A stretch of DNA of 64,000 nt from Aestuariibaculum marinum (GCF_014596975.1 NZ_JACVXD010000002.1:186001-250000); one strand, 5' to 3'. Counted from the stretch's first letter, positions 16,453-25,762 are shown. Notes: generated by a model not told the origin, from the letters alone. Numbers and translations: made by a program.

Positions 16453-17376
16453 TTATGAGTCTTTTTTCTTTTTGTTTTCTTTCATAGCCTCACCAATCTG
16501 GTTACTGGCCGTAAAACTTGCTACCATATCGTTTAGCATGTTGCTACCGGCTTGTGGTGAGTTTGGAAGTAATATCAGGTTGCTGTTGGTTTCGCTACCA
16601 ATGGCCTGCAAGGTATCGTAATGCTGAGTGACTACAATTAAGGCAGAAGCCTCCTGACTGTTAATACCAACGCGATTTAAAACGTCTACCGATTCTTCTA
16701 AACCACGCGCTATTTCACGACGCTGATCGGCAATACCTTGTCCTTGTAAACGCTTACTTTCTGCTTCGGCCTTTGCTTTTTCAACTATTAAAATACGTTG
16801 AGCATCCCCTTCGTATTGTGCGGCTGTTTTTTCACGGTCGGCAGCATTAATACGGTTCATGGCTGCCTTTACCTGTGGGTCTGGATCGATATCCGTTACC
16901 AGGGTTTTAATAATATCGAAACCATAATCCAGCATCGCGTCGTTTAATTCGGCTTTTACAGCTAAAGCGATATCATCTTTTTTTACGAAGACGTCATCCA
17001 ATTTCATTTTAGGGACTTCGGCACGAACCACGTCGAAAACATAACTGGTAATTTGATCGTGCGGATAATCGAGTTTATAAAAAGCATCATACACTTTATC
17101 TTTAATGACTTTGTACTGTACCGATACTTTTAAACGAACAAAAACATCATCTAACGTTTTGGTTTCAATAATAACATCGAGTTGTTGAATCTTTAAACTG
17201 AGTCTTCCAGCAATTTTATCTACCAATGGAATTTTTAGTTGCAAACCAGAGTGTCGGATGCTTTTAAACCTGCCAAAGCGTTCAACAATAGCTGCTGTTT
17301 GTTGTTTTACAGTAAAGAAGGAAAATATCAGAAGGACAATTCCTAAAAACAGAATAATGGGCAATGAGAATGACAT
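16453..17376 (-). CDS. SPFH/band-7 (stomatin-like) membrane protein
   Basis: This 307-residue protein has one N-terminal membrane helix (about 4-24). The SPFH domain follows, starting TAAIVERFGRFKSIRHSGLQLKIP-like and including RLSLKIQQLDVIIETKTLDD and AEVPKMKLDDVF. A long charged coiled coil (NRINAADREKTAAQYEGDAQ onward) ends in a flexible tail. It belongs to the stomatin/HflK-like group that forms large rings on the inner membrane and organises proteases or lipid domains. No NfeD partner gene is adjacent. It is monocistronic on the minus strand. Confidence 0.92.
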   Translation of the reverse strand: MSFSLPIILFLGIVLLIFSFFTVKQQTAAIVERFGRFKSIRHSGLQLKIPLVDKIAGRLSLKIQQLDVIIETKTLDDVFVRLKVSVQYKVIKDKVYDAFYKLDYPHDQITSYVFDVVRAEVPKMKLDDVFVKKDDIALAVKAELNDAMLDYGFDIIKTLVTDIDPDPQVKAAMNRINAADREKTAAQYEGDAQRILIVEKAKAEAESKRLQGQGIADQRREIARGLEESVDVLNRVGINSQEASALIVVTQHYDTLQAIGSETNSNLILLPNSPQAGSNMLNDMVASFTASNQIGEAMKENKKKKDS

Positions 17377-17452
17377 AATGTGTTATTTAATAAGTTAGAA
17401 TAAATTAAGATACTAAAATTATATGTTATATTTGGTTACAAACCACTAACCG

Positions 17453-18136
17453 ATGAATTTTAAGCAATCTTTACTATTAGTAGCATTTATGCTATGTTTT
17501 GTTACAAAAAGTTTTTCTCAACATCGAAATTATCGCATTACTAATGGGTTTTCCATTTTTGGTGGAATGACTCAGTTAGATATCACGACAGACAATTTTA
17601 CCACCAGTAAGGAATGGGGTTTTCTTGGAGGTATGTGGGCTACGGTCGATATTCCACACCGTTGGTATAATGTAAGTTTTGGTATGCAGCTTTCCGAAAG
17701 TAAAATGGGGATTTCAGCTAGAGAAATTCAAACTGTTTCGGAGGAAACCTTCGTAGATTATAAAATGTTTGTTGCTCAAATTGCTTTGTTGGGGCATATT
17801 AAATTAGGTACGCCGGATGTGACGATTGATTTAGGTCCGATGTTTCAATACAACAGTGATTTGGAAATGAAGAATAAAGATTATGAAAGTTATTATGTAA
17901 ATAATTATATCAATTTGCAAGCCTCTGAAATTGGAAGTATTTCAAACTTTAATTTGAACGGTGTTGCTGGTATAACAGCAGGTTATAAATATGTGAAATT
18001 ACGGGCCCAATACATTTATGGAGCTACTAATATTTTGAAACGTTTAAACTCTAAAGATTTAAATACAGAAGGAGGGAAGTCAACATTTAAAGGCAACCAA
18101 ACCATGTTGGTTTTAGGGTTGAATGTGTCTTTCTAA
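17453..18136 (+). CDS. Outer-membrane beta-barrel-type protein
   Basis: The 227-residue protein has a signal peptide, MNFKQSLLLVAFMLCFVTKSFSQ. It is followed by alternating amphipathic strands (ITNGFSIFGGMTQLDITTDNF, VSFGMQLSESKMGI, LNGVAGITAGYKYVKLRAQY) and a C-terminal strand ending in Phe (MLVLGLNVSF), a barrel-targeting signature. It matches the broad 'outer membrane beta-barrel protein' group (OMP_b-brl) of Bacteroidota. The role is unknown. A -7 element TATATTTG lies at 17427-17434, only 19 nt before the ATG, so the leader would be very short. Confidence 0.82.
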   Translation: MNFKQSLLLVAFMLCFVTKSFSQHRNYRITNGFSIFGGMTQLDITTDNFTTSKEWGFLGGMWATVDIPHRWYNVSFGMQLSESKMGISAREIQTVSEETFVDYKMFVAQIALLGHIKLGTPDVTIDLGPMFQYNSDLEMKNKDYESYYVNNYINLQASEIGSISNFNLNGVAGITAGYKYVKLRAQYIYGATNILKRLNSKDLNTEGGKSTFKGNQTMLVLGLNVSF

Positions 18137-18156
18137 AATGAAATGATATAAAATAG

Positions 18157-18279
18157 AAAGGTCTAAAAGGCATTTAAAACTGTCATTCTGAATTTAGTTC
18201 AGAATCTCATATTATATTTCTCAAATAAAGAGAACCTGAAACAAGTTCAGGTTCACAAAAAACTACTTTTTAGACCTTT
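18157..18279. repeat. Nested double-hairpin REP-like element
   Basis: An outer stem joins AAAGGTCTAAAA (18157-18168) to TTTTAGACCTTT (18268-18279). Two hairpins sit inside. ATTCTGAA (18185-18192) pairs with TTCAGAAT (18198-18205), and GAACCTGAA (18232-18240) pairs with TTCAGGTTC (18246-18254). The unit lies between convergent genes. GTCATTCTGAA...TTCAGAATCTCA and CCTGAA...TTCAGG resemble repeat cores frequent in Flavobacteriaceae. The outer stem plus T-run may also terminate both genes. Confidence 0.75.
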
Positions 18280-18300
18280 TTTATGATGGTAAATCTGTTG

Positions 18301-19812
18301 TTACAGTGTTGCGATAACGTTTTGAATACGTTTAATAGTTTCTTCTTTGCCAATCATATAAATGATATCGAAAACATCAGGGCCTTGTAAAGCGCCTACT
18401 AAAGCTAAACGTAATGGCATCATGACTTGTCCAAAACCAATTTCGTTAGACGTAATCCAGCCTTTAATCTCGTTTTGAAGCGCTTCTGCGGTGAAATCTT
18501 CATTGGCTTCAATAATTGATGCCACTTGAGTTAAAATATCTTTAGTACCGTCTTTAAAAGCTTTTTTAGAGGCTTTTGCGTCGTATTCTGTTGGAGCTGT
18601 AAAGAAGTAGTGGCTTAGGTCCCAAAAGTCGCTTACAAACGTTGCGCGTTCTTTTACTAAGTCAATAACCATGGCAATATAATTCACATCAATATCGGCT
18701 AATTCCCAACGTTGTGCTTTAAAAGCTTCAGCTAAGTCTTCATTAAATTGCTCTTGCATATAATGGTGATTAAACCACTTTATTTTATCCGGATCGAAAC
18801 GTGCTCCCGCTTTATTTACGCGTTCTAAATCGAAGGCTTCAATTAATGCATCTAAACTAAAAATTTCCTGCTCCGTACCAGGATTCCATCCTAAGAAAGC
18901 TAAGAAGTTCACCACTGATTCTGCGAAATAGCCATCTTCTTTATAACCACGAGATACTTCGTTGGTTTTAGGATCGGTCCATTTTAATGGAAATACAGGA
19001 AACCCTAATTTGTCCCCGTCACGCTTACTTAATTTTCCTTTTCCGGTAGGTTTTAGAATTAATGGCAAGTGCGCGAACTCCGGAGCTTCCCATCCAAAAG
19101 CTTCGTAAAGTTGATAGTGCAAAGCTAAACTTGGTAACCATTCTTCACCACGAATAACATGTGAGATTTCCATTAAATGGTCGTCCACAATATTTGCGAG
19201 GTGGTATGTTGGCATACCATCGCTTTTAAATAGAACTTTATCGTCTAAAATGTTCGTGTCTATTTTAATATCACCACGGATAATATCTTTTAAATGAAGG
19301 GTTTCATCTTGTGGACTTTTAAAACGAATCACGTAGTCCTCGCCAGCATCTAATTTCGCTTTCACCTCTTCCGCATTAAGCGATAATGAGTTGCTTAATT
19401 TTAGTCTGTTATGCCAGTTGTAGATAAAGGTTTTTCCTTTTTCCTCATGGTCCTTTCTATGGGCATCTAAAGCTTCGGCAGTATCAAAAGCATAGTAGGC
19501 TTTGCCTTTAGCAATTAATTCTTCAGCGTATTGCTTATATAAATGCTTGCGTTCACTTTGTCTGTAAGGTCCAAATTTTTCGTTTTTATCAACCCCTTCA
19601 TCAAACGGGATACCACACCAGTTTAAAGCGTCGATAATATATTTTTCTGCGCCTTCAACATAACGGTTTTGATCGGTGTCTTCAATTCTTAAAATAAAAG
19701 TACCGTTGTGTTTTTTGGCAAATAAATAGTTAAATAAAGCAGTACGAACTCCACCTATGTGAAGTGGGCCGGTTGGGCTTGGTGCAAAACGCACACGAAC
19801 ATCTTTAGTCAT
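18301..19812 (-). CDS. gltX: Glutamyl-tRNA synthetase
   Basis: This 503-residue class I synthetase shows the HIGH-type block RFAPSPTGPLHIGGVRTALF at about 7-26 and the KMSKS-type loop GKGKLSKRDGDKLG near 258. It also has conserved ALNWCGIPFDEG and RGEEWLPS segments and a C-terminal helical anticodon domain. It charges tRNA-Glu. Since glnS is also present, this enzyme is expected to be discriminating rather than to mischarge tRNA-Gln; that is inference. On the minus strand a -7 element TATCTTTG (19837-19830) lies just upstream of the ATG. It is divergent from the DUF4175 gene. Confidence 0.97.
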   Translation of the reverse strand: MTKDVRVRFAPSPTGPLHIGGVRTALFNYLFAKKHNGTFILRIEDTDQNRYVEGAEKYIIDALNWCGIPFDEGVDKNEKFGPYRQSERKHLYKQYAEELIAKGKAYYAFDTAEALDAHRKDHEEKGKTFIYNWHNRLKLSNSLSLNAEEVKAKLDAGEDYVIRFKSPQDETLHLKDIIRGDIKIDTNILDDKVLFKSDGMPTYHLANIVDDHLMEISHVIRGEEWLPSLALHYQLYEAFGWEAPEFAHLPLILKPTGKGKLSKRDGDKLGFPVFPLKWTDPKTNEVSRGYKEDGYFAESVVNFLAFLGWNPGTEQEIFSLDALIEAFDLERVNKAGARFDPDKIKWFNHHYMQEQFNEDLAEAFKAQRWELADIDVNYIAMVIDLVKERATFVSDFWDLSHYFFTAPTEYDAKASKKAFKDGTKDILTQVASIIEANEDFTAEALQNEIKGWITSNEIGFGQVMMPLRLALVGALQGPDVFDIIYMIGKEETIKRIQNVIATL

Positions 19813-19879
19813 GTTTGAAAAATTTGCTGCAAAGATACAATTAACACATTATTATAAAGACTCTAAAAAATAAAATTGT

Positions 19880-19900
19880 AGCTTTATAAGTTATAAAGCT
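19880..19900. promoter_or_regulatory. Palindrome between divergent gltX and the DUF4175 gene
   Basis: AGCTTTATAA (19880-19889) and TTATAAAGCT (19891-19900) form a 10-bp inverted repeat around a single G. It ends 7 nt before the GTG start of the DUF4175 gene. It could be an operator or a leader hairpin controlling translation. Confidence 0.35.
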
Positions 19901-19907
19901 AATAACT

Positions 19908-22900
19908 GTGACGAATTTTAAGAACATACAATTAAAGCTTGAAGGGTTTATAAAGCGGTATTATTATAATGAATTACTCAAAGGAGCTATCCTGTTTTTT
20001 GCTATAGGATTACTGTTTTTTTTAGGCACCTTGTTGGTTGAATATATGTTGTGGTTAAATACTACGGCGCGTACAACTTTATTCTGGGGCTTTGTGCTTG
20101 TTGAGTTAGGGTTACTTATAAAGTTTATAGTTTGGCCGTTAAGTAAGTTATTTAAACTTCAGAATGGCATTAATTACGAACAGGCTAGTAAAATTATTGG
20201 CACACATTTTCCGGAGGTAAATGACAAATTATTGAATGTACTTCAGTTATATGAGAACAGCGATAAAAGTGAATTGTTGTTGGCGAGTATAGATCAGAAA
20301 TCTTTCGAACTTTCACCCATCCCTTTTAAGTTGGCTGTGAATTTTAAAAGCAACCTCAAGTATTTAAAATATGCTGCTATTCCTGTTGTAATTTTATTGG
20401 TTGTTTTTTTTACCGGAAATATAAATTGGTTTAGTGATAGCTATAAACGTGTTGTGCATTATAAAACAGCTTATGAACCACCAGCACCGTTTCAGTTTTT
20501 TGTGGTTAATGAAAATTTAAACGCTTTAGAGGACAAGGATTTTAAGCTTTTAGTTAGAACCTCTGGTAGTATTGTTCCAGAAAATGCGCAAATAGTTTAT
20601 AATGACGAAACGTATTATTTACAGCAAACTGGAGTAGGGGAGTTTGAATATGTATTTTCTAAACCAAAGGATGAAATTACATTTCGATTAGCAGCTAATG
20701 ATGTTACTTCAAAACCCTATACCGTAAAGCTTATAGAGGTGCCTTCCTTGTTAGATTTTCAAATGATTTTAGATTATCCTGCGTATACCAAAAAGCAGGA
20801 TGAAGTGTTAAAGAGTACCGGTAATGCTGTTGTTCCTGAAGGAACTAATGTGAGTTGGAAATTAAAAGCAAAATCCACCACGCAGGTGCATCTGTATGCT
20901 ACAGATACTATCTTATTTTCTAAAGATAATGATGCATTCCAAACATCCAAGCAGGTGTTTAATAATTTGAATTATAGTTTAAGTACAAGTAATGAGAATT
21001 TAAAGAATTATGAAAACCTTGGTTTTACAATCGACGTAATTAAAGATGCTTATCCTGAATTAAATATTAAAATGGAAAAAGATAGTCTTGATTTGCAGAC
21101 TTTATATTTCTACGGGCAGATTAGTGATGACTATGGATTTAGTAAATTAGAGATGGTGTACTATCCTGCTGATGACGTATCTGATGTTAAAACTGTTGAT
21201 ATAAAAGTGTCCGGTTCAAATTTCGACGAATTTATTACATCTTTCCCTTATAATATTGATATTCAGGATGGTATATCTTATGAATTGTATTTTCAAGTCT
21301 CTGATAATGATGTAGTTAACCGTTTTAAAACAGTAAAATCCAACACGTTTAGTTATAGAAAACGAACTTTAGATGAAGAGGCTCAAAAAAATTTAAATGA
21401 GCAGAAGGAAACTATAAAAGATCTGAATAAATCCTTAAAGAATTTTGAGGAACAAGAAAAACAATTAGAGCAATTATCCAATACGCAAAAGGAAAAGGAG
21501 ATTCTAAATTTTAATGATAAAAAGAAACTTGAATCTTTTTTAGAACGCCAAAAGCAGCAGGATCAGTTGATGAAAAACTTCAATAGAAAGTTAAAAGATA
21601 ATATTGAAAATTTTCCCCAAGATGAAAAAGAAGATCCGTTTAAGGAGGATCTAAAAAAGCGGTTAGATGAGAACGAAGAAAAGTTAAAACAAGACGAACA
21701 ATTACTTGAAGAGTTAGAAAAGTTTAAGGATAAAATTACCAAAGAGCAATTAGCTAAACGCCTTGAAGATTTAGGTAAACAAAATAAAAATAAAAAACGT
21801 AGTTTGGAGCAGCTTTTGGAATTAACCAAACGTTTTTATGTGCAACAAAAATTGGATAAATTAAAAGAAGATTTAATGCAAATGGCCATTGAACAGGATG
21901 AATTATCCAAACAAAAACCAGAAGAAAACACTAAAGAAAAACAAGATAGATTAAATAAGGAGTTTAAAGATTTTACTCAGGAATTAGAAGAATTACAAAA
22001 GGAAAGTAAAGGATTAAAAAAACCGATGGATATTCCTCAGGATAAATTGGAGGAAAACGAAATTAAAAAGGAACAGCAATCGGCATCTGAAGCGTTGGAG
22101 CAAGAACAGGAAGAACAAAATACTGATGATTCACCAAAAGATTCTAAACCAAATAAGAATATGCAAGATGCTCAGAAAAGTCAAAACAAAGCTGCTGAAA
22201 AAATGAAACAAATGAGCGAACAAATGCAGGCTTCTATGCAAGCGGGTGGAGGTGAGCAGATGCAGGAAGATGTAGATATGCTTCGTCAGATTTTAGATAA
22301 TTTAATATTATTTTCTTTTGATGAAGAGGCGCTTATGAATCAGTTTAAGGCAATTGAAGAAGGGCATAGTAAATATGCTAATTATCTTAAAACCCAGAAT
22401 AATTTGAGAGAACACTTTGAGCATATTAACGATAGTTTGTTTGCTTTGTCTTTACGTCAACCAAAATTATCAGAACAGGTCAATAAGGAAATTACAGAAG
22501 TGTATTATAATGTCGATAAGGCTTTAAATTATTTTGCGGAAGGACAATTGTATCAGGGGATTTCCAACCAACATTTCACTGTTACAGCTGCTAATAATTT
22601 AGCTAATTTTTTAAGTTCCGTTTTAGATAACATGGAGGAACAATTAAACATGTCACAGAGTTCTAGTGGACAGGGTGAAATGCAATTGCCTGATATTATT
22701 ATGAGCCAGGAGCAATTGAATGAAATGATGGAAAAAGGCATGAAACAAAGTGAGGAAGGAAAGCCGAAAAACGATAATGAACAAGGGCAGCCTAAAGATG
22801 GACAAGGGGATAAGGAAAATGAAAAAGGTGAGCAAGGTAAGCCTGGGGAGAAAGGGAAGAATAATGAAAATGGAGAAGGAAATAGTGAAGAACTTAATGG

Positions 22901-23303
22901 AATGTTATATGAAATTTATCAACGACAGCAGGAGCTTAGAAACGCGCTTGAAGAGCGTATGGCTAAAGAAGGTAAAGATGCTAACACAGAGCGTTTAGTT
23001 AGGTCTATGGAGCGTGTTGAAATGGAATTATTAAATAAAGGGTTTACTAATCAAACCCTTCAAAGGATGATGAATTTAAAACATCAATTATTAAAATTAG
23101 AAAACGCTACCTTACAGCAAGGAGAAAATAATAAGCGTGAATCTGAATCTAATAATAAGACGTTTCAGAATACTTCAAATAATCCATTACCAAACGCTAA
23201 ACAATATTTCAATACTACCGAAATATTGAATAAACAAACCTTACCTTTGCAGCCGGATTATAAAAAGAAAGTTCAAGTTTATTTTAAGCAAAACAATGAT
23301 TAA
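19908..23303 (+). CDS. DUF4175 family large membrane-anchored protein
   Basis: This 1131-residue protein starts at a GTG (19908); no better in-frame start is visible. It has membrane helices near 24-46, 52-75 and 147-165. A beta-rich periplasmic-type region follows to about 480. A very long Lys/Glu/Gln-rich coiled-coil and low-complexity section (about 490-790) and a Met/Gln-rich C-terminal region (MQEDVDMLRQILDNLILFSF and onward) complete it. This is the layout of the DUF4175 family of Bacteroidota. The function is unknown. The 3' end overlaps ybeY by 8 nt, and the run continues to mnmG, so it sits with RNA-maturation genes. Confidence 0.88.
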   Translation: MTNFKNIQLKLEGFIKRYYYNELLKGAILFFAIGLLFFLGTLLVEYMLWLNTTARTTLFWGFVLVELGLLIKFIVWPLSKLFKLQNGINYEQASKIIGTHFPEVNDKLLNVLQLYENSDKSELLLASIDQKSFELSPIPFKLAVNFKSNLKYLKYAAIPVVILLVVFFTGNINWFSDSYKRVVHYKTAYEPPAPFQFFVVNENLNALEDKDFKLLVRTSGSIVPENAQIVYNDETYYLQQTGVGEFEYVFSKPKDEITFRLAANDVTSKPYTVKLIEVPSLLDFQMILDYPAYTKKQDEVLKSTGNAVVPEGTNVSWKLKAKSTTQVHLYATDTILFSKDNDAFQTSKQVFNNLNYSLSTSNENLKNYENLGFTIDVIKDAYPELNIKMEKDSLDLQTLYFYGQISDDYGFSKLEMVYYPADDVSDVKTVDIKVSGSNFDEFITSFPYNIDIQDGISYELYFQVSDNDVVNRFKTVKSNTFSYRKRTLDEEAQKNLNEQKETIKDLNKSLKNFEEQEKQLEQLSNTQKEKEILNFNDKKKLESFLERQKQQDQLMKNFNRKLKDNIENFPQDEKEDPFKEDLKKRLDENEEKLKQDEQLLEELEKFKDKITKEQLAKRLEDLGKQNKNKKRSLEQLLELTKRFYVQQKLDKLKEDLMQMAIEQDELSKQKPEENTKEKQDRLNKEFKDFTQELEELQKESKGLKKPMDIPQDKLEENEIKKEQQSASEALEQEQEEQNTDDSPKDSKPNKNMQDAQKSQNKAAEKMKQMSEQMQASMQAGGGEQMQEDVDMLRQILDNLILFSFDEEALMNQFKAIEEGHSKYANYLKTQNNLREHFEHINDSLFALSLRQPKLSEQVNKEITEVYYNVDKALNYFAEGQLYQGISNQHFTVTAANNLANFLSSVLDNMEEQLNMSQSSSGQGEMQLPDIIMSQEQLNEMMEKGMKQSEEGKPKNDNEQGQPKDGQGDKENEKGEQGKPGEKGKNNENGEGNSEELNGMLYEIYQRQQELRNALEERMAKEGKDANTERLVRSMERVEMELLNKGFTNQTLQRMMNLKHQLLKLENATLQQGENNKRESESNNKTFQNTSNNPLPNAKQYFNTTEILNKQTLPLQPDYKKKVQVYFKQNND

Positions 23304-23706
23304 TTTCAATTACGAAACCGATTTCAATATCGAGAATGAAGACCAATTGGCTACCTGGTTAACCGGGGTTATTTCTAATGAAGGATTTAAGTTAGAAGAG
23401 ATAAATTATGTGTTTTGTGATGATGAATATTTACATAAGTTAAATGTTGAGTTTCTGGATCACGATACGCTTACTGATATTATTAGTTTTGATTATACGG
23501 TGGGTAAACTGATTCAAGGAGATATCTTTATTTCGGTTGAGCGAGTAAAGGATAATGCTAAAGATTTTGAACAAAATTTTGATAAGGAATTACAACGGGT
23601 TATTGTTCATGGTGTGCTTCATTATTGTGGTTATAAAGACAAAACTGATGATGAGTCTAAGTTGATGAGAGAGAAGGAAGACTTCTATATTAATCAGCTG
23701 GTTTAA
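23296..23706 (+). CDS. ybeY: Endoribonuclease YbeY (rRNA maturation factor)
   Basis: The 136-residue protein carries the UPF0054 signature. The metal-binding HGVLHYCGYKD (residues 105-115) gives the HxxxH part of the zinc site, preceded by DIISFDYTVG and GDIFISVERV. YbeY is needed for 16S rRNA 3'-end processing and ribosome quality control, in the cytosol. The last canonical His of HxxxHxxGxDH is not evident here (YKDKTDDE); the Asp/Lys-rich variant is common in Bacteroidota. It overlaps the DUF4175 gene and precedes mnmG by about 85 bp. Confidence 0.93.
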   Translation: MINFNYETDFNIENEDQLATWLTGVISNEGFKLEEINYVFCDDEYLHKLNVEFLDHDTLTDIISFDYTVGKLIQGDIFISVERVKDNAKDFEQNFDKELQRVIVHGVLHYCGYKDKTDDESKLMREKEDFYINQLV

Positions 23707-23723
23707 TATTCAGGAAATCAGTG

Positions 23724-23731
23724 TATATTTG
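23724..23731 (+). promoter_or_regulatory. -7 element upstream of mnmG
   Basis: TATATTTG matches TAnnTTTG and would place the transcript start near 23737. That is about 20 nt before the parS-like palindrome in the mnmG leader. No exact -33 TTG is seen. Confidence 0.45.
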
Positions 23732-23757
23732 CAAACTCAAATTTAAAAATTGTATTG

Positions 23758-23773
23758 TGTTCCACGTGGAACA
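23758..23773. promoter_or_regulatory. parS-like ParB-binding site in the mnmG leader
   Basis: The 16-bp perfect palindrome TGTTCCACGTGGAACA differs from the general bacterial parS consensus TGTTTCACGTGAAACA only by a symmetric T-to-C/A-to-G change on each arm. It ends 18 nt before the mnmG ATG. A second copy of the 14-bp core GTTCCACGTGGAAC lies at 25674-25687. parS sites seed ParB spreading for chromosome segregation and usually lie near the replication origin. Confidence 0.85.
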
Positions 23774-23791
23774 ATCTTAAAAAGTAAAGTT

Positions 23792-25663
23792 ATGTTTAGT
23801 GATGTATATGATGTTATAGTTGTTGGTGCTGGTCATGCAGGGAGTGAAGCTGCTGCTGCTGCTGCCAACATGGGAAGTAAAACATTACTTATTACAATGA
23901 ACCTTCAAAACATCGCGCAAATGTCATGTAATCCTGCAATGGGAGGAATAGCAAAAGGACAAATTGTTCGTGAAATTGATGCGCTTGGAGGGTATAGTGG
24001 AATTGTTTCCGATACCTCGGCTATTCAGTTCAAGATGCTAAATAAATCTAAAGGGCCTGCTATGTGGAGTCCGAGAGTGCAGAGTGATCGTATGCGTTTT
24101 GCAGAAGATTGGCGCATGCTTTTAGAGGGGACTCCTAATCTGGATTTTTACCAGGAAATGGTTTCGGGTCTACTAATAGAAGGAAATCAGGTTGTAGGTG
24201 TAAAAACATCACTTGGTGTAGAAGTGAAGGCTAAATCTGTTGTGCTTACTAATGGAACATTTTTAAATGGATTGATTCATATTGGAGATAAGAATTTCGG
24301 AGGTGGTAGAGCTGGTGAAAAAGCTGCAAAAGGAATCACTGAGCAGTTGGTTGATTTAGGTTTTGATTCGGGTAGAATGAAAACTGGAACACCACCACGT
24401 GTTGATGGTCGTTCGTTAGATTATACTAAAATGACTGAGCAACCCGGTGATGAGAATCCTGAGAAATTCTCTTATTTAGATGTTACAAAACCGTTGGCGA
24501 AACAGCGATCTTGTCATATGACTTATACCAGTGAATTGGTTCACGATTTACTTCGTGAAGGTTTCGATAGATCACCTATGTTTAATGGTAGAATTAAAAG
24601 TTTAGGACCTCGTTACTGTCCATCTATCGAAGATAAAATTAATCGTTTTGCAGATAAAGATCGTCATCAGTTATTTATTGAGCCAGAAGGGTGGAATACC
24701 TGTGAAGTGTATGTAAATGGTTTTTCAACATCCTTACCTGAAGATGTTCAGTTTAAAGCGTTGCGTTCAGTCGCTGGATTTGAAAATGTGAAATTCTTTA
24801 GACCAGGTTATGCTATAGAATATGATTATTTTCCACCAACGCAATTGAAGCATACTTTAGAGACGAAGTTAATTAGTGGGTTGTATTTTGCTGGACAAAT
24901 TAATGGAACAACTGGATATGAAGAGGCAGCGTCTCAAGGTTTAATGGCTGGTATAAATGCCAGTTTAAAGGTACAAGAGAAAGAAGCCTTTACGTTAAAA
25001 CGAGATGAAGCTTATATAGGGGTGTTAATTGATGATTTAATTACCAAAGGTACCGAAGAACCATATCGTATGTTTACGTCGCGTGCTGAGTATCGTACAT
25101 TGCTAAGACAGGATAACGCTGATTTAAGATTAACACCAAAAGGTTTCGAGATTGGTTTAGCCTCTGAAAAGCGTTTAAGACGTATGGAAGAAAAGCACGA
25201 GGCTGCAGAAAAATTTGTAACCTTTTTTGAAGAAACAAGTGTAAAGCCTGAGGAGATAAACCCAATATTAGAGAGTAAAAATTCCTCAGCGGTTAAACAG
25301 TCTGGGAAGCTATTTAAAATTTTTGCACGTCCTAATATTGAGATGGAGGATGTTCGAAAAGTGGATAGTGTAGAACAGTATATTCAAGATAATAATTTAG
25401 ATCGAGAGGTTATCGAACAGGCCGAAATTCAGGTCAAATATTCTGGATATATAGCCAAAGAAAAAAACAATGCCGATAAATTAAGTCGATTAGAATATGT
25501 GAAAATCCCAGAGAATTTCGATTATTCAAAAATTAAATCTATGAGTTTTGAAGCACGCGAAAAACTAAAAAAGATTCAACCAACAACGGTGTCGCAAGCG
25601 TCAAGAATTAGTGGTGTTTCTCCTAACGATATTTCCGTATTATTGGTTTACATGGGAAGATAA
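23792..25663 (+). CDS. mnmG: tRNA uridine-5-carboxymethylaminomethyl(34) synthesis enzyme MnmG (GidA)
   Basis: I place the start at the ATG at 23792 (623 residues); the frame extends upstream through the parS-like palindrome to a TTG, which is unlikely to be used. The protein shows the FAD-binding start VYDVIVVGAGHAGSEAA, then MSCNPAMGGIAKGQIVREID, TGTPPRVDGRS and GLYFAGQINGTTGYEEAA. The C-terminal helical domain ends VSQASRISGVSPNDISVLLVY. These are hallmark GidA blocks. With MnmE it installs the cmnm5 modification on U34 of certain tRNAs. It is bracketed by two ParB-type palindromes. Confidence 0.97.
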   Translation: MFSDVYDVIVVGAGHAGSEAAAAAANMGSKTLLITMNLQNIAQMSCNPAMGGIAKGQIVREIDALGGYSGIVSDTSAIQFKMLNKSKGPAMWSPRVQSDRMRFAEDWRMLLEGTPNLDFYQEMVSGLLIEGNQVVGVKTSLGVEVKAKSVVLTNGTFLNGLIHIGDKNFGGGRAGEKAAKGITEQLVDLGFDSGRMKTGTPPRVDGRSLDYTKMTEQPGDENPEKFSYLDVTKPLAKQRSCHMTYTSELVHDLLREGFDRSPMFNGRIKSLGPRYCPSIEDKINRFADKDRHQLFIEPEGWNTCEVYVNGFSTSLPEDVQFKALRSVAGFENVKFFRPGYAIEYDYFPPTQLKHTLETKLISGLYFAGQINGTTGYEEAASQGLMAGINASLKVQEKEAFTLKRDEAYIGVLIDDLITKGTEEPYRMFTSRAEYRTLLRQDNADLRLTPKGFEIGLASEKRLRRMEEKHEAAEKFVTFFEETSVKPEEINPILESKNSSAVKQSGKLFKIFARPNIEMEDVRKVDSVEQYIQDNNLDREVIEQAEIQVKYSGYIAKEKNNADKLSRLEYVKIPENFDYSKIKSMSFEAREKLKKIQPTTVSQASRISGVSPNDISVLLVYMGR

Positions 25664-25668
25664 TTTTT

Positions 25669-25692
25669 TAAACGTTCCACGTGGAACGTTTA
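25669..25692. promoter_or_regulatory. Second parS-like palindrome, downstream of mnmG
   Basis: A perfect 24-bp palindrome is centred between 25680 and 25681. Its core is GTTCCACGTGGAAC, extended outward by C/G, then AAA/TTT and T/A. It begins 5 nt after the mnmG stop and is followed by a T-rich run, so it may double as a terminator. The core is identical to the site at 23758-23773, about 1.9 kb away. Confidence 0.82.
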
Positions 25693-25762
25693 TTTTTTTA
25701 CTCAAAAAGACATCTTGTTATATTCATTTCAATATTAATTTTCTAAAAATAGTTGAGCATTC

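Noticed and set aside
22750..22998. Plus-strand frame of 82 codons inside the DUF4175 gene
   Set aside because: Out-of-frame shadow of the Lys/Gly/Glu-rich low-complexity region; the main frame is continuous.
23296..23706. YbeY as an inactive copy because the final His of the motif is not obvious
   Set aside because: The HxxxH core and surrounding blocks are intact and the length is normal; variation at the last position is known in this phylum.
23750..23791. Upstream TTG extension of MnmG
   Set aside because: The extension reads through the parS-like palindrome and precedes the conserved MnmG N-terminus at the ATG 23792.
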